This document shows positions 30,641 through 44,088 of a stretch of DNA of 64,000 nt, one piece after another. Location: NCBI GenBank assembly GCA_014529385.2, contig CM043944.1, forward strand, positions 75,079,884-75,143,883. The letters are read 5' to 3'. This stretch comes from Adiantum capillus-veneris (Eukaryota > Streptophyta > Polypodiopsida > Polypodiales > Pteridaceae). The notes beneath the pieces were generated by a model. The model worked only from the letters and a program-made list of their open reading frames with translations, was not told where the DNA came from and did no database searches. Positions within the stretch are counted from its first letter, which is position 1. Every line of letters begins with the position of its first letter. The position numbers and the translations under genes were made by a program.

Positions 30641-33250
30641 ATGAGATTTCCCACATGCTTTGGCAGATGTGATGACTTCTAATTAGTTAAAACCCTATTT
30701 GAATTTCATAAGGATATTCATATGTTCAAGGAAGAGTGGCCTCGTATTGATCAATCCCAATGTCCATTAATTATGTTAAGTTAAAGGCAAAGGAGGCCTT
30801 TGATTCTGCATTGAGTAGTCGCTCTTTTGCTTTTAAAGCATGGGACAAGGCACTAAAAGATACACAAAGTTTTCTCACTGACTTTAAGTCTAGAGCTAGG
30901 GAAATTAGGAAAAGCACAAGGATGATGATAGGAAAAAACATCTCTAATTTACAAAATTCTTTCCCACTTGATAGTCCTTCTCCCCCTGCCCTCCTTGAGC
31001 TAAAGGATCAACTTAAAAGAGAAGAGCTCCTAGCTGCAAAGGCTTTTGTGATTTGAACCAAAGAATTCTGTGCTAGCAGAATTGATACTCTATACAAAAT
31101 CATGTTAAATTTACTCAAAAGGAAGAAGATCAAGGATTTATCCCCTTTCTAAAGAATAAAAATGGCATCATTGTACAGTCTTATAAAGACAACCTAGAAG
31201 TAGCCAGGTCCTACTACTCAGACATATTTTCATCTCCCCCCAAAAGCATTAAGGGTAGATTTATCTTGGATGCAATCATTACATTGTGGGAAGCTATAGA
31301 CTATGTTGGGAAGTCTGAGCATATCTACATGTTTTTTAAAACTGATTTTATGACAAGATTGAATGGGACTTCATTTTCCAATCTCTATATGATATTGGGT
31401 CTGGCAAAGCATTTATCATATTCATACAGGTACTTTTTGGCAATGCTTTGGCCAAAGTAGCCATAACTGGGGAACTCTTTGATCCAATCACTCTACAGAT
31501 ATCCATTAGATAAGGCTGCCCAAGTGCTTCTTTGCTTTATGCTATATGTTTAGATGCAGTGGGCTAGCTAGTCAAGGATGCCATGCAAAATGGAAAAATT
31601 AAAGGGATAGATATCCTCGGGGCCAGAAGGAAGCTATGTTTGCAAAAGTTTGCAGATGATACAGATGCATTGATGCATAGTGATGAACAATTTTTTGAAT
31701 CTTTTTGGAACTGCCTCGGTACATTTTGTAATGCCAGTGGATCAGTGATCAATCATTCAAAAACAGGTTTCAAGACCTCAACACGTTCAGCACCTAAAAT
31801 TGTAATTGATGCAAGGTGTTCTCATATAGAGGATATACAAATTTTCAAACTATTGGGAATTCCCATGGGCTTCAAAGTCTCCTTTAACCAAAGATAAGAT
31901 TAGGTGATTAATGAAATTAGACTTAAAATTATCAAATGGAAAGGAAATCAAACCTCTTTGTCCATCATGGCTTTTTTGCTTAATCATTACATTATGCCTT
32001 CACTAGTCTACTTTTTGTCTTGTTGGCAACCAGCTAAATACCAACTTCAAAAGGTCTTCTCCCTATTTAGAAACTTTCTATGGGGAGGAGATATCCATCA
32101 CCCAAAGATCTTAAAATTGGTTTGGGACATTTGTTGTTTACCAAAAACCAAGGGTGGGTTGGGTATGTTGAACCTGAATATGATAGCTACAAAGATGGCA
32201 CACAAATGGGTATTGAGAACCAACTTCAAAAGGTCTTCTCTCTATTTAGAAACTTTCTATGGGGAGGAGATATCCATCACCCAAAGATCTTAAAATTGGT
32301 TTGGGACATTTGTTGTTTACCAAAAACCAAAGGTGGGTTGGGTATGTTGAACCTGAATATGATAGCTACAAAGATGGCACGCAAATGGGTATTGAGAAGC
32401 ATAGAATCAGAAGACTTTTGGGCCATGCTACGTAAAAGGAACTTGAGTAAATTTAAGCTACAAGAGTACAAAGCGTAGACTACTCTATCCTTGAGAGACA
32501 TTGTACTATCTCCAGTTAATTTTCCCCCTAATGGCTCTAAATTGATGTGCAGGTTTGGGGAGTCATGGCAAAATATAAGGAGACAATGGAAGCTTACCTC
32601 TAGCTTTATGACTAAGCTTTACTGTTTTCATAAAGATTCACCTTGGACTGGGTGTTTTGTAGATTTATGTAAACTATCCTTATCTAGACGAGCTTATAAA
32701 TACCATGAGGCTGGAATTCAAAGTTGAGGAGACCTATTTCAAGGCTGTAGTAGCAAGGATGAGGCTACCCTTCAGATCCAGTTCAATATAAGTCAAAGAG
32801 ACATTGCTTGTTGCATATCTACACTTCAAATTGTCTAAGCAAAAGTTCGGCTCCTTGCTAGAGGAGAGTGCCACAAAGCTCAAGTAGAAAAGCTAGCTAG
32901 AGAAATTTACCTCACTTATAAATCAAAGGATGGAGTGGAGAAAGAAACAATTGAACAACAAGTGCAGCAACAATGGAATTGTAGGCAATGGCCTATAAGC
33001 TTGAATGCATCAGGGCTATCCCAATAGCAATTAAACGCAATTTCCTTCTATGGTTGATTATTCACCAAGGTATATGGTGTGGACATAAAGCCTACAAAGT
33101 TGGTGTCAACACTGGTATATGTATCAAGTGTCATCTTTACATGGAGGATGTTCCTCATCTATTTAACAATTGCCAAAGCCTCCAAACAAAGTCAATGCAA
33201 ACTTGTGGGATGCTAGAAGACCTCCTTTTGGGTAATTGCGAAGGTTGACA
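30641..33250 (+). pseudogene. LINE reverse transcriptase and zf-RVT remnant
   Basis: From about 30.7 kb the frames carry the spacer before RT, then RT with its catalytic block intact as KFADDTDALMHS near 31650, then the thumb and connection region (FLWGGDIHHPKILKLVWDICC), and finally zf-RVT (FLLWLIIHQGIWCGHKAY, then CIKCH and HLFNNC) to 33248. Many stops occur in the first half of RT, and a 179-base tandem duplication shifts the frame at 32221. The endonuclease domain is missing between ORF1 and RT. Confidence 0.8.
32042..32399 (+). repeat. 179-bp tandem duplication in LINE RT
   Basis: CAACTTCAAAAGGTCTTCTC begins at 32042 and at 32221, and the two 179-base units differ at only a few positions. 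The period is not a multiple of three, so the second copy is read in another frame. Confidence 0.9.
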
Positions 33251-33521
33251 TTCCCGTCTAAAACATCTGAAGAGGAACTATACCTGGACAAAAGTTGTCC
33301 ATCTCTTCCCCCCAACACCCTTCGATAAGGAGAGCATCTGATAAGCTGTGTAAAGGTAAAAAAAGCCGTCTACTCTGCATTGTCTTTATCTATACTCTAG
33401 AAATCTCTAAGGTGGCTTGGTAATTTAAATTCCACTTTTCTCTTGAAAAAATTGAGTGACAAAAAGTCCATCTCCCAACCTTACCCTCAAGGCTCAACTT
33501 TCATTCTCACAAAGGCTAAAG
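33251..33521. other. LINE 3' flank, no gene seen
   Basis: No frame or poly(A) tail is obvious. It ends at a 15-base C run. Confidence 0.4.
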
Positions 33522-33536
33522 CCCCCCCCCCCCCCC
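33522..33536. repeat. Poly(C) tract (15)
   Basis: Fifteen consecutive C at the outer end of the SINE-like unit. A second run of 16 C lies at 33844. Confidence 0.9.
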
Positions 33537-33539
33537 GGC

Positions 33540-33715
33540 ACTAAAGGGCACGGGTAGAAAGAGATGGGATCGGCGACCGAGGTTGAAAGGGGGGATCTCG
33601 AGGAAGATTGAGGGCGGAAAAAAATGGGCGATCGTTGAAGGCACGGAGACTTGAACCCTCGCCATCCCCATGAGAGCCCAATGCACTAATCGCTACGCCC
33701 GCGACGGGGAAGTTG
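33540..33715 (-). mobile_element. tRNA-derived SINE
   Basis: On the minus strand the head (33715-33640) carries an A-box-like TAGCGATTAGTGC and a B-box GGTTCAAGTCT about 35 bases apart. These are internal RNA polymerase III promoter elements in a tRNA-like context with CAT at the anticodon position. A true tRNA is unlikely because the acceptor stem does not close and the sequence runs on for about 100 bases of unrelated body. The body ends at the G run (C run on the plus strand) at 33536. Confidence 0.6.
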
Positions 33716-33744
33716 ACATATGGGCAAACTATATAATAATAAAT

Positions 33745-33777
33745 AAACTTGGACAAGTCCGTTGCTTGTCCAAGTTT
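33745..33777. repeat. Perfect 13-bp stem hairpin
   Basis: AAACTTGGACAAG and its complement CTTGTCCAAGTTT are separated by seven bases. It is next to the SINE head. Role unknown. Confidence 0.85.
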
Positions 33778-33843
33778 ACTTTTCCATGCCCTAGTTTACC
33801 TTGGCATCCTACGACTGCACGCGTTTCGATCTTCGCATCAGTG

Positions 33844-33859
33844 CCCCCCCCCCCCCCCC
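33844..33859. repeat. Poly(C) tract (16)
   Basis: Sixteen consecutive C, 308 bases beyond the first C run. Confidence 0.9.
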
Positions 33860-34205
33860 TCGTCCTTCTCTTCCCTTGTTTCACACATGAAGACAAAGTA
33901 AGCGCACTCACTACCTTCGCTTGATAGCCTGGTGCAAATCTTGCAAAACAAAAGGAAGGGGCCAAAAATGGCGAGTTGAATATGTTAAGCGCAATTGGCC
34001 AGCTGTGACAAAAACATGGTGACGGAGTTTGCGAAAGACATGCGATCAACTTGCTTTTGTGACACGCTTAATTTAAGAGGTTGGTAGCCATCGTTGGGAA
34101 GTCTTCAGATGGATTAATTTTATTCAGTTTTAAACAAAGGCGGAAAATGACTTGATTAAAGAAAAACTTGAGAAAGTGCTCAGCAAATTAAATGCAAGGT
34201 AATTT

Positions 34206-34211
34206 TTTATT
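34206..34211 (-). terminator. Candidate poly(A) signal of the 5-phosphatase gene
   Basis: AATAAA on the minus strand, about 410 bases after the stop at 34617. Other A/T-rich signals are possible. Confidence 0.35.
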
Positions 34212-34616
34212 CGCCGTAGCAAAAAAAATAAAATTATTTACACTTTGGTGAAATGAATTGGACCTCGCCAAAGGGGGAACAGCCACGACAGATGACAGGA
34301 CATTATTAAATGCAGCTGGTACAGAATCTGACATACAGAAAAATACACAGAAGCGACAGGAATGAACCTCTAATAAAAGGATATAAAAATATCGAAAATT
34401 TTCTCTAAAAATAAATCCAAAATCTCGCTCTTCTTTTTTTTCAACCAAGACAATTGGTCCATTTCGGGCTGTACAAAAAACGATTGGCCGAGTGAGAGCA
34501 GACGTGTCACATTTAGCGGAGTAGAGCGTGTCCGGGCCCAATATCGGCCTGTATGAAATGGACTCTTAAAAATGGGCGGGCGGCGGCACCCACAAAAAGT
34601 GGGCGGGCGGACACCG

Positions 34617-37600
34617 TCACCGAGGGCTGAGTGTGAAAACAGCTTTGACGGGACGATGGTCTGAGCTCTTGATAGAATCGATGGCATCGTAGTCACACAC
34701 GTTCACTTTGATGCTGCCGCCCTTCACTTTGTACAATATCCTATCCGTCCAAGAGGGCACCCGTTCCTGCGTCATCCAAACCTTTGTTGAAGTACAAGAG
34801 AAAAAGTTGGGCTTTTTATGCACAAATACATGGAAGAACTTCATGGCCTTCCTTCCCCTTTTTTTTGCCATTGGGCAAAAGGTACAAAAGAACATATTAC
34901 ATAGCAAAAGTAGGGTACAATCAATAAACAGTAATTTATGGACTACATTACATTCCACTGTCTTTATGTAAGTCTCTCTTTACCTTTCTTTTTTCATCTC
35001 AAGAGTCAAGCTCACATCATCACATAGTACATCCAGCATGATACTCACAGCTTTTTCTCATTCATTCAAACCCCATAGGTACAAAAAGAACTGCTTGGAA
35101 GGTTTTAAAGAAAACACCAATGAACATTCTCACTTTCATATATGTATGTGCATTCATCACACTACCCCACACACACACAAATAATACTAATATACACATT
35201 TCTGTTGAAACTTCAAACAACTCAATGATTGTTTTTTGTCAAAAATCATCATCAACATCATCATCAAAGACCTTCCCTTTTGAATCTTCAAAGCTCAGTG
35301 TAGTGTGGGCATATTAGCCTTTTCAAGGTATCATCATTATGTAAGGCCTTTTTTGAATCTTCAAAGCTATGGAGGGCCATTGGAGGCACATTATGCAATT
35401 TCATAGACAAGGAGGTAAAATCCTCACCTCGAGGCAAAACGTTTTTTGAGTACCCCATTAGCCATCCTTGACAACAAGGTGAAGTCATCCCTCTGTGAAT
35501 GGGGAATTGTGCCTATAACTCAGCTTGGGGCTTCGAAATCTGTGAAAAGGCATGGGGCCTAGAGTGTCTAATACCTAGCTTTTGCAATGGAGGATATACA
35601 ATAACGATTTCATAGTTTCCAAGGTTGAAAACTCAAAGCCTTTCTGCAGTTACTGGGGAAACCACATAATTTAACACAGCCAGCTAAAGACCCTTCAGCC
35701 TTCAGGTATTGTAATTTGTTACTCAAACCAAGGTAAAGATTGAAATTTTGAACCATCCTAGGAGAGCACTAATTTTAATAAGAGGGTGAATTTCAAGAAA
35801 ATCAATGATGGATTTCCCTTACTGTCCCTAGGCAGACCATTTTAGAGGCAACAACATTGGTGTAAACAATTTTTACAACATGCTAGCAGCTTTTACAGGA
35901 ATATGAGCCAATTGTAGGAGTGTCATTTAAGGAACAACAATTACCTTGGGGCTTGTGTCATAGTTGTCTGTTCCAACATCATACTTGTATGTGGGCCGGA
36001 ACGACAACGGCCCTTCTCTGAACCCTTTGAACACATGTCCTCGCTCTATCTCCCTAGACAACTGATCCTTGTGCCACAAAGGCTACATGGAGACACAAAA
36101 ACACAATATCAGCACCCCCTCAAAAGAAGGGTATTGAACATTCAGCTCCTTGGGCCAACATTCTGCAAAGTGTATGTAGTGGGTATGCATTTCACGCATG
36201 CACAAACAGACACAAACACACAACCATGCAGCATACCTACGTATGAAAATTGATATGCAGGCATAAGTACCTTGTAGAGGTTCTGGTTAATCAAGGCATA
36301 CACAAGGCTACGGTGGTCCTGAATGCGGTAGTTGAGGTCACCAAGCCATACCACAAGATCCGAGTCCTCCACTGCACTACTCGTTGTTGAAGGTGGAGAA
36401 GCAGTAGCTGGAGTGAGACCCCCAGGAAAAGCAAAGGGGGTCTCACTCCCACTACTGCTTGGCGTGAAATCCTCCACGGGTGAAGCATTTAGACAAGAGG
36501 ATAACCTGGGTGATGGTGACCTTGACGAGAAGAGAGTTTGGCTAATGCGCTGAAATTGAGAATTTCTCTCCTCCACATTGCTCTCATGAGCTGCACTGAA
36601 CATACACCTATCAGATTAATCTATCTCCATAAGCTTTCCAGCTTATCCATTCATTGCAATCAAAAGGGGAAAGAAATGAAACCCCACAAATGAAAGAAAA
36701 CGAGCAGGGAGGAAATGTGCACAGAACTACACAAGCATAAAACAAATGAATGCATCACCATTAGGATTCGGATGATGTGCTCTACGACAAATTCCAAGGG
36801 TTAAATATCAAATGCCAATACCACAGGCATTCTAGGCATTGCTGTCAATGGTCCTTCGAGGCCCATTGTTGCCATCAGGTAGGATCCATCATGATTTATG
36901 AATGAAGAAATCACTTTTCATGGAGAATAAAATGTTAAACCATGTACAGAAAGGCCGTAACTGGTATGCATTAGCACATCTACCTCAATATCCAGAAAAA
37001 ACCCAGATTCACCCAAAGAGGAAAGTGCAAATTATAGACGAACTGATGACAGTCATTCTACAGACAATGAGACCATCTACCATCATGCACAGTTTTCACC
37101 AAACAAAACACACCCCCAGCAGCGCCATGAGTGCCCAGATAGCGGAATGTTAAAACAAAAGGTCTCCCTCACATACACGTGCACACGACTACATTAATGC
37201 AAAAATCTACATACTGAAATTTCAGTCTTAACTCCCATGCCAAGGAACAACTGGAACTTACGCGAAAGGTGGGATGCTATGAAGAGGAATGCAGCCTCTT
37301 TGAACTTCAAAGAAACAGCAACAGCACCCTTCTGTCGCCTCACAACGGCTCCAAAGCCACCGCCTCCCACTTTGTCTACTTTCACATCTGAGCATTCATG
37401 AAAGAAAACAAAACTTAGGATAAGATAAACAGCCTTTGCAAATTACAACCGCAAGATGTCAGACAAATTTCATTTCTAACGATGCCCTGCTACACCCAAG
37501 GAGCCACCAACTCATCATTGTAAAAACCCCAATTTGTCATCCTTGAGCTCCAAGTGGCACAAAACCTAGTTATTTTGACATCCTTGAATCGTGATCATTC

Positions 37601-39300
37601 TGTATAAAACTGTGAAAAGTGTGTGTGTGGGTGTATTTATGTACATTTTGGATAAATCAAAAGCCCAACAACACCGTCATTCCAGAAGACAGCTGCTTCA
37701 CAGGACCTCTTCTTACAGCCATTTTCAATGATGCACAAATCAGCTCTCCAATTATCCCAAGTATGTACATGCCTCTCATGCACAGCATATTCACAAAAGT
37801 GGTTGGTTCATTACCTTCAAAATGTGGTTGTAAAACTCTCCTACATATAATGAACAGTTGTAGTGACATCATGGTAGCAGTCGCAACGATACTGCAGGAA
37901 AGATACCCATGAATGGGGAGAACTACAGCATGAGCATGTGTACCAGCACTTCTTTATTGTGTCAGATTAAAGAGTACCTGTGACCTTCCCCGAATGCACC
38001 AAGAAGGAGACTCTCCGCGTCACAGCTGGGAACCTCTTGCAACCCTACAACAAACAAGTCGTACTGCTCATTATCCAACGAAGAAGCAAGCTTGATAAGA
38101 TCCTGGAGCGCCGATTTCTGCAAAACAAAGCATCCACAAAATGAGCAGACAGAAGCATGTTCTCTCTCTAATAACACCAATAACGACCTACATGATCTAC
38201 TATTGGAAGCAGAGTAATCACATGTAAGTATTTAAGTTCATTGGCCATAGATCAATGAAAGTCCAAATTCCCATATCAGTCATCTCTCTGAGGAAAACAA
38301 TGTGTACATGATGGGAAAGGTACGGTTTAAAGAATGCAAACCAAAACCTAGAAGCCTAAATATCCACATTACCGATCAAGCTGAGATGTGCACACCAACA
38401 CAAAGATCGTAAAGAATGCATGATCAAGACGTGAGCTGCACAAAGACAACCACACACTCTCAGCATAGCCGGAATGAGACTATTTAACTGTCCCACAAAA
38501 AATTGAGTCCCACAAAGTACTGCGCTTGAAGCTTTCCAAACATCAAAGCAATGCAAGGTGTGTCGAAGTTTAAATGCCTAAGCTCGGAGCCTTTAGTACA
38601 GCTCTCAATGAAGTACCAACATAACGAGGTTTTAGGATCAAAAAATGGAATGCACACGCTTGACAGAACAACTAATGCAGACACAGGAACCGGTCACAAT
38701 GCCCACACAATAACTAAACCAAAAGGCAATCACCTTGCCATTCATATTCCAGGTTACAGCATAAACTCGAAGATGAGTCCGAGAGATGCTAACTTTCAAA
38801 CGTTCCATTGTATGCTTGTCAGAGCCGTTGAGAATGGCAGCAATGTCAAAGCAGTCCCTAAGCTGTTGCTTGCTGCTCAGCAGCACATGTTTTTGCTGGC
38901 AAGGACAGAGAGGCCAACTAGTGGGAAACTCGAAGTTGTTTGAAAGGCCCTCCAGGGTGAACAGGTCTGCCTCTGGAAGTCCATCCACCTTGTCCCTGTT
39001 GCTACAACTGTGGATGTAATGTGAAGTGTCGGGCGGAAGGCCAATCTGCAACACTTGTCCGCCTGTCCGAGTGGACAATTGAGAATGGAAGCTGGAGCGG
39101 CCATCATCGCCATCAGAGCTCTCTAGGTAGCTTCCCTTGGAAGCCACTTCCAGCTGTTGCTCCTTCTCATTGTTAATCAAAATAAGAGATCTCAGATTTG
39201 GGGCTTCACTTAACTGTTCAGCAATCTTTGCGCAGCAAGCCAACATGCGCGGTTCTGTACTGTCGCGAGAGCATGCATACTTGCACATGCAATTGCCCAT
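34617..39300 (-). CDS. Inositol-polyphosphate 5-phosphatase, 5PTase11-like, 7 exons
   Basis: Exons: 39300-38734, 38117-37978, 37891-37815, 37387-37262, 36590-36271, 36082-35945 and 34766-34617. All introns are GT-AG and the exons join in phase to 1518 nt (505 residues). The enzyme removes the 5-phosphate from phosphoinositides or soluble inositol phosphates. IPPc motifs: VTWNMNGK (182-189), VVGLQEV (212-218), KGAVAVSLKF, WLGDLNYR (385-392), PTYKYD, VPSWTDRIL (459-467) and SSDHRPV (490-496). The RRQKGAV and WLGDLNYRIQD wording resembles Arabidopsis 5PTase11. Oddities: a long N-terminus starting MGNCMC (possible myristoyl/palmitoyl anchor) and a Ser/Pro-rich insert at about 324-381. No stop or frameshift. 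It is the only intact cellular gene seen. Confidence 0.93.
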
Positions 39301-40997
39301 CTCTTCTTCAAGTACACTCTGGCATTACCCATGTTTGTCCTAATCCTGTTCTCCACTTGTTATGCCTGCTATATAGACCCACCATCAGGAGGCATTGATG
39401 CTTGTTGAAAGCATTAGTGGGGCTTTCTCATGAAGCTCCACGATATCCTTGCCATGTTCAAATTGCAAAGATCCGTATGTGTGACTGCACATACCACCAA
39501 AGTTCTGTGAGGTTTATCACAAACACCTTTCCTGTCTGATCAAGACTCTTAAATGCAAATAAGGCCAACCATTTTCTTTAATCGAGGGGAAACTCGCTCA
39601 AAAGCACTAAGGAGAAAGCACTTAAAAGGTCCTGACAAAGAGTACATGGCAAAGACATGAGAATGCGTAAACGCAGATAGGAGTATTGACTAGATGTGTG
39701 GATGAAGATGTACTGTACACATATGGAGAGCCGTTTAAAAGAGGTTGACGTGAGTATATGTGTGTGTGAGTGCGTGTGCACTGTGGTTCGTCTGTGTCTG
39801 AGTGTGAGAGAGAGCGAGTGTTTGCGTTAAGTGTGAATGTATGATTGTGGTGGTTCAATGTACCTTAAATTTACCCACCAGAAGATGCGAGCATTTGTGC
39901 TGGCTCATAACGAACCGTCGTCAAGGGGATGAGAAGGTCACAAGCCAAAATTTGAAATTTGGAAAAGGGGAAGTACACACGGCACACAAAGTCTTTCGAG
40001 GAAAAGGAAAGCAATGTGCAGTGAAGACTTCATTGAAAGTTTGGATAGGGGGAAGGGTAAGGAAGGAGGCAATTATCATGACATGGTCCACAAGATCATG
40101 ACAGTAGGTAATGCGTCGTCGTCACCGTAGTTGCTTGAGTCTGGCGAGAAGGTTAAGAATTCATGCAGCGAGCTTAATCAAGTGTTTAAATGCTAAACTC
40201 TTTGATACAGAAATGGTTAACAATGTTCACTAATCTGTCAAGTATAGGGCTTAATGCAGTGAGCAAAATAGGACAATTCGATGCTAATCTCTTTGATACA
40301 GAAATGATTAACCATGTTAGCTAGTATGTCAAGATTGATTACCCACAGGCCTGCTATCAAGTGGCGTTTGTCGCATGCAATGTCGAGCTCGCCGCATCCA
40401 CTCACTCCATCCAAAACTCCAAGTTTCCACAGATAAGCTCAATGCTCAGCGCTCGGCTTACTCCTGGCTTGATTACAGGTTGCTACCAGTGCCCAGGAAC
40501 GGGTATTCTCTCTCTTCTCTCTCTCTACATTCAATAGAAGCCAAGCCAGGCAAATGATGAGCTATGGGCGACGGGCGATATGAAGGAGCCGACACACTAG
40601 GGAGATTCCGAATTTTGCAAGAGAGTGAGAGATAGCATCAAATCTTTAAGGCTGACACGCAGGTACAACCTTACATTGCGAGAGATGAGAAAGAAAAGAG
40701 GAGATAAACTGTGCGCTTGTGTGTGTGTTTGAGAGAGAGAGAGAGAGAGAGAGGGGTAAAACTTACTTCATGAAAGCGAAACGCAAGGTAGCTAGGCGCA
40801 GGGGGCGGCCAGAGGAGGTTTTGCAGGAGCGAGAAGACGACCTACAGAAGAGAGGAACATACTACAATAGCTTTATTTAGCGTGGCAGCCTTTTTTGAGT
40901 TGCCTGCACGGCCCACCATTACCTGCAGGATTACGCTTATAGGAGACCAGGGTATTTGTGATAATCATCTGCGTTTCAGTATGTGGGTGACTCGTGA

Positions 40998-41031
<34 letters not shown>

Positions 41032-41160
41032 TAGAGAGAGCGAGACTGCTGCCAAACAGAGAGAGAACAAACGAATGTGTGCCTGTGGATTGCCCCTCTC
41101 GTAAGAACTTAGCCTAGAAGGAGACGGTAATAACGAACGAGAGACTCGAGAGGCTGTCCC
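39301..41160 (-). promoter_or_regulatory. Upstream region of the 5-phosphatase gene with CT microsatellites
   Basis: Read on the minus strand there are CT runs at 40754-40731 and 41031-41007, the pyrimidine-patch type often seen near plant transcription starts. No TATA box is clear. The start codon has a GAGATGG context. No coding frame is convincing; a non-coding first exon is possible. Confidence 0.4.
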
Positions 41161-42308
41161 TTTCTCTCTCCTCTCTCACTCTCTCTCTCTAGAATGTCCC
41201 GTGAGCTAGGGAGGGAAATGAAAGGGCCGTTTCACACTTACATCCAAATGAAGACACGCGGACACGCGGCCTCTGTCGCAAGTGGGGACCAAAGCCCTGC
41301 AGGTCGTAGACTCGTAGCCTTCCTGGCACGTGTAGCGCAGGCCAGCTGCTTCAGGCCCTTCTCAGGCGGGATACACACTGCCAATGCGGGTGCCCGTCAC
41401 TTTTGATGATGGGCGAGCATGCATTACACACTGGCTACATTATTTTATCATAAAGCAAAATCATTTTCAGCAGCTGCGTCCATCGCATTGGTTCCGCCTG
41501 ATTTTGGCTGACCTGGCAAAAGCTCAACCCCCGCCCGAGCTTGGGCAGGGGGTATCGCCTGTCCAAGACCTTGTCCTCTGCCCTTTCTGCCCTTCGTATC
41601 AGCAAACGCCGCCTAGCCTCCACGTCTGCGCGCCCAAGCTTGGGCACGCGGTCTGTAACCAGCCTCATTATTCTCAAATCTATTTTCTGACCCCATCCAT
41701 CAAATTTCAAAACCCCCTTGTCGACGAATGGGCTTTGAGCCCCATTTTTAGGGCTCAAGCTCTTGCATATCTACTATTATGGCCGGGTTCACACAAGCTG
41801 GGCGACAAAATAAACTAATATTGACTACCTCCGCCATTCTGTTCACACAAGACAGAGGTACAGAGTATAATTTAAAAAGTGTGAACTACTCACAGAAAGC
41901 GATGGGAACCTAATGGTAATGTGTTCGCATCTCTACATGCTAACCAGAGCTCAATGCATGACGATCACGTTTTGCTCTGAAAATGGCCCGATGGATGACC
42001 TCTTCTTGAGGGAGCTCGCCCACTTTACGGTGGGTAGAAACACCAATTTTCTTTTGGCTAGTAAACGCGCGTCGCAGAGGACGCACGCACCCTCCCCTCT
42101 CTCTTCTATCGGCCCCCCTATGAACCCAACCTATATTAAGGTTGGGTTCACAATAACTTGCCCGCTCTAGCTTTTCGGACTGCCTGCCAATGAGATTGTG
42201 TGCCTCTTCCATGAGTATTCAGATTGCACAAGGAGCTCTACCTACCATGCCCTCGTGGCAGGATGAGTCACGCCCAAGAGCTGTAGTGAGGCTTATGGCC
42301 TCTACCCA
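41161..42308. other. No gene supported
   Basis: A CT run at 41160-41192 and short frames on both strands (the longest 144 codons, 41384-41818 plus) with no recognisable motif. Words around GGTTCACA recur (41787, 41840, 42145) without clear boundaries. Confidence 0.4.
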
Positions 42309-42852
42309 CCTTGCCCATGCGATGGACGCTCCATGTACAGCCAATCAACATGTGTGTTTGTATGTCTATTTTTGTAGCGCACGCAGTGGGCACCAAGGTG
42401 TGTGAATTCAAAGAGCGGACTGAAGCAGACCAAGCATTTGATGGCTTTCGGCCTACCCTCGGGGGAATCACTATGTATAAACCGTGTGTATCACATGCGT
42501 TCAAGGACTATTTTTGAAACTCCTTATCTGTGAATTTTTGACAAACAAAATACACCCTTTTCGCATTCAATCTGTAAATTTTTTCTCCAATTTCATTTTC
42601 TGGTACCCTTTTGTATGTGGAAATGTGAGAAAAAGTGAAATTTAATAACCCCTTCTGCTGCATTTACGTAATAGTCACATAATTATTAAGTGACCCCCCC
42701 GAGGGCCTACCTACCTCGCCCATGCGATCGACGCTCCATGCACAGACAATTAGCATGTGTTTTTGTATGTCTATTTATTCAGCGCACGTAGTGGACACCA
42801 CGGTGTGTGTGAAATCAAATAGAGGACTGAAAGAGACCAAGCATTCGATGGT
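42309..42852 (+). repeat. Two direct copies of a 135-bp unit
   Basis: CCATGCGATCGACGCTCCATG-type sequence and the following GTTTGTATGTCTATTT and ACCAAGCATT blocks occur at 42309-42443 and again at 42716-42852, diverged by roughly 15-20 percent by eye. The 270 bases between are AT-rich. Confidence 0.75.
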
Positions 42853-43620
<768 letters not shown>

Positions 43621-43875
43621 CTTTGAGCACATTCACAAAAGTGACTGCATTTGGGGAGGTGCCTTGCTATTGCATCCAGTAAAGATTGTCCTTAGCTACC
43701 TCGGGCAACCCTTGTTGGGTATTATTCCTCTTAAAGTGCAGCCCAAGAGAAGACAAATGAAAGCCTCACTCCACTTTCCTTGAAAGCAACTTTGATTCCT
43801 ATCCCTACCCTTATTGTTGGGTAACCCTAGCTATGGGTACCGATTTCTCTCTTATGACAAGAACTTATGGGAAAA

Positions 43876-44088
43876 GCCCCTAGTTTACTAGATGCCCATG
43901 TGGCATAAACCCATGTGATTTTCCATGCAACTCCGTGTGACACTTTACACCTAGGACAAGTGAAAATCCCCTAGTCTACTAGATGCCCATGGGCATAAAT
44001 CCATGCCACATGGGTTTATGCCCATCTGGCATAAACCCGTGTGATTCTCCATGCAACTCCATTGTGACACTTGACACTTTGGACAAGT
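43876..44088 (+). repeat. Duplicated 90-120-bp unit with internal hairpin
   Basis: CCCCTAGTYTACTAGATGCCC begins near 43877 and 43971. Each is followed by CATAAACCC, CCATGCAACTCC and a GACAAGTG end. The second unit contains an inverted CCATGCCACATGGGTTTATG segment that can fold back. Confidence 0.75.

Noticed and set aside
33640-33715. tRNA gene with CAT anticodon
   Set aside because: A- and B-box are present but the acceptor stem does not close and the unit continues into a SINE body.
34617-34958. Separate small gene at the 5-phosphatase 3' end
   Set aside because: The frame is the last exon plus intron read-through; an AG acceptor at 34767 joins it in phase to the upstream exon.
41384-41818. 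144-codon plus-strand frame near the 5-phosphatase promoter
   Set aside because: No motif, no codon bias I can see, and an overlapping 107-codon frame on the other strand; not enough to call a gene.
43861-44088. CRISPR-like repeat-spacer array
   Set aside because: Only two long diverged units, no regular spacers, and the surrounding genome is plant.
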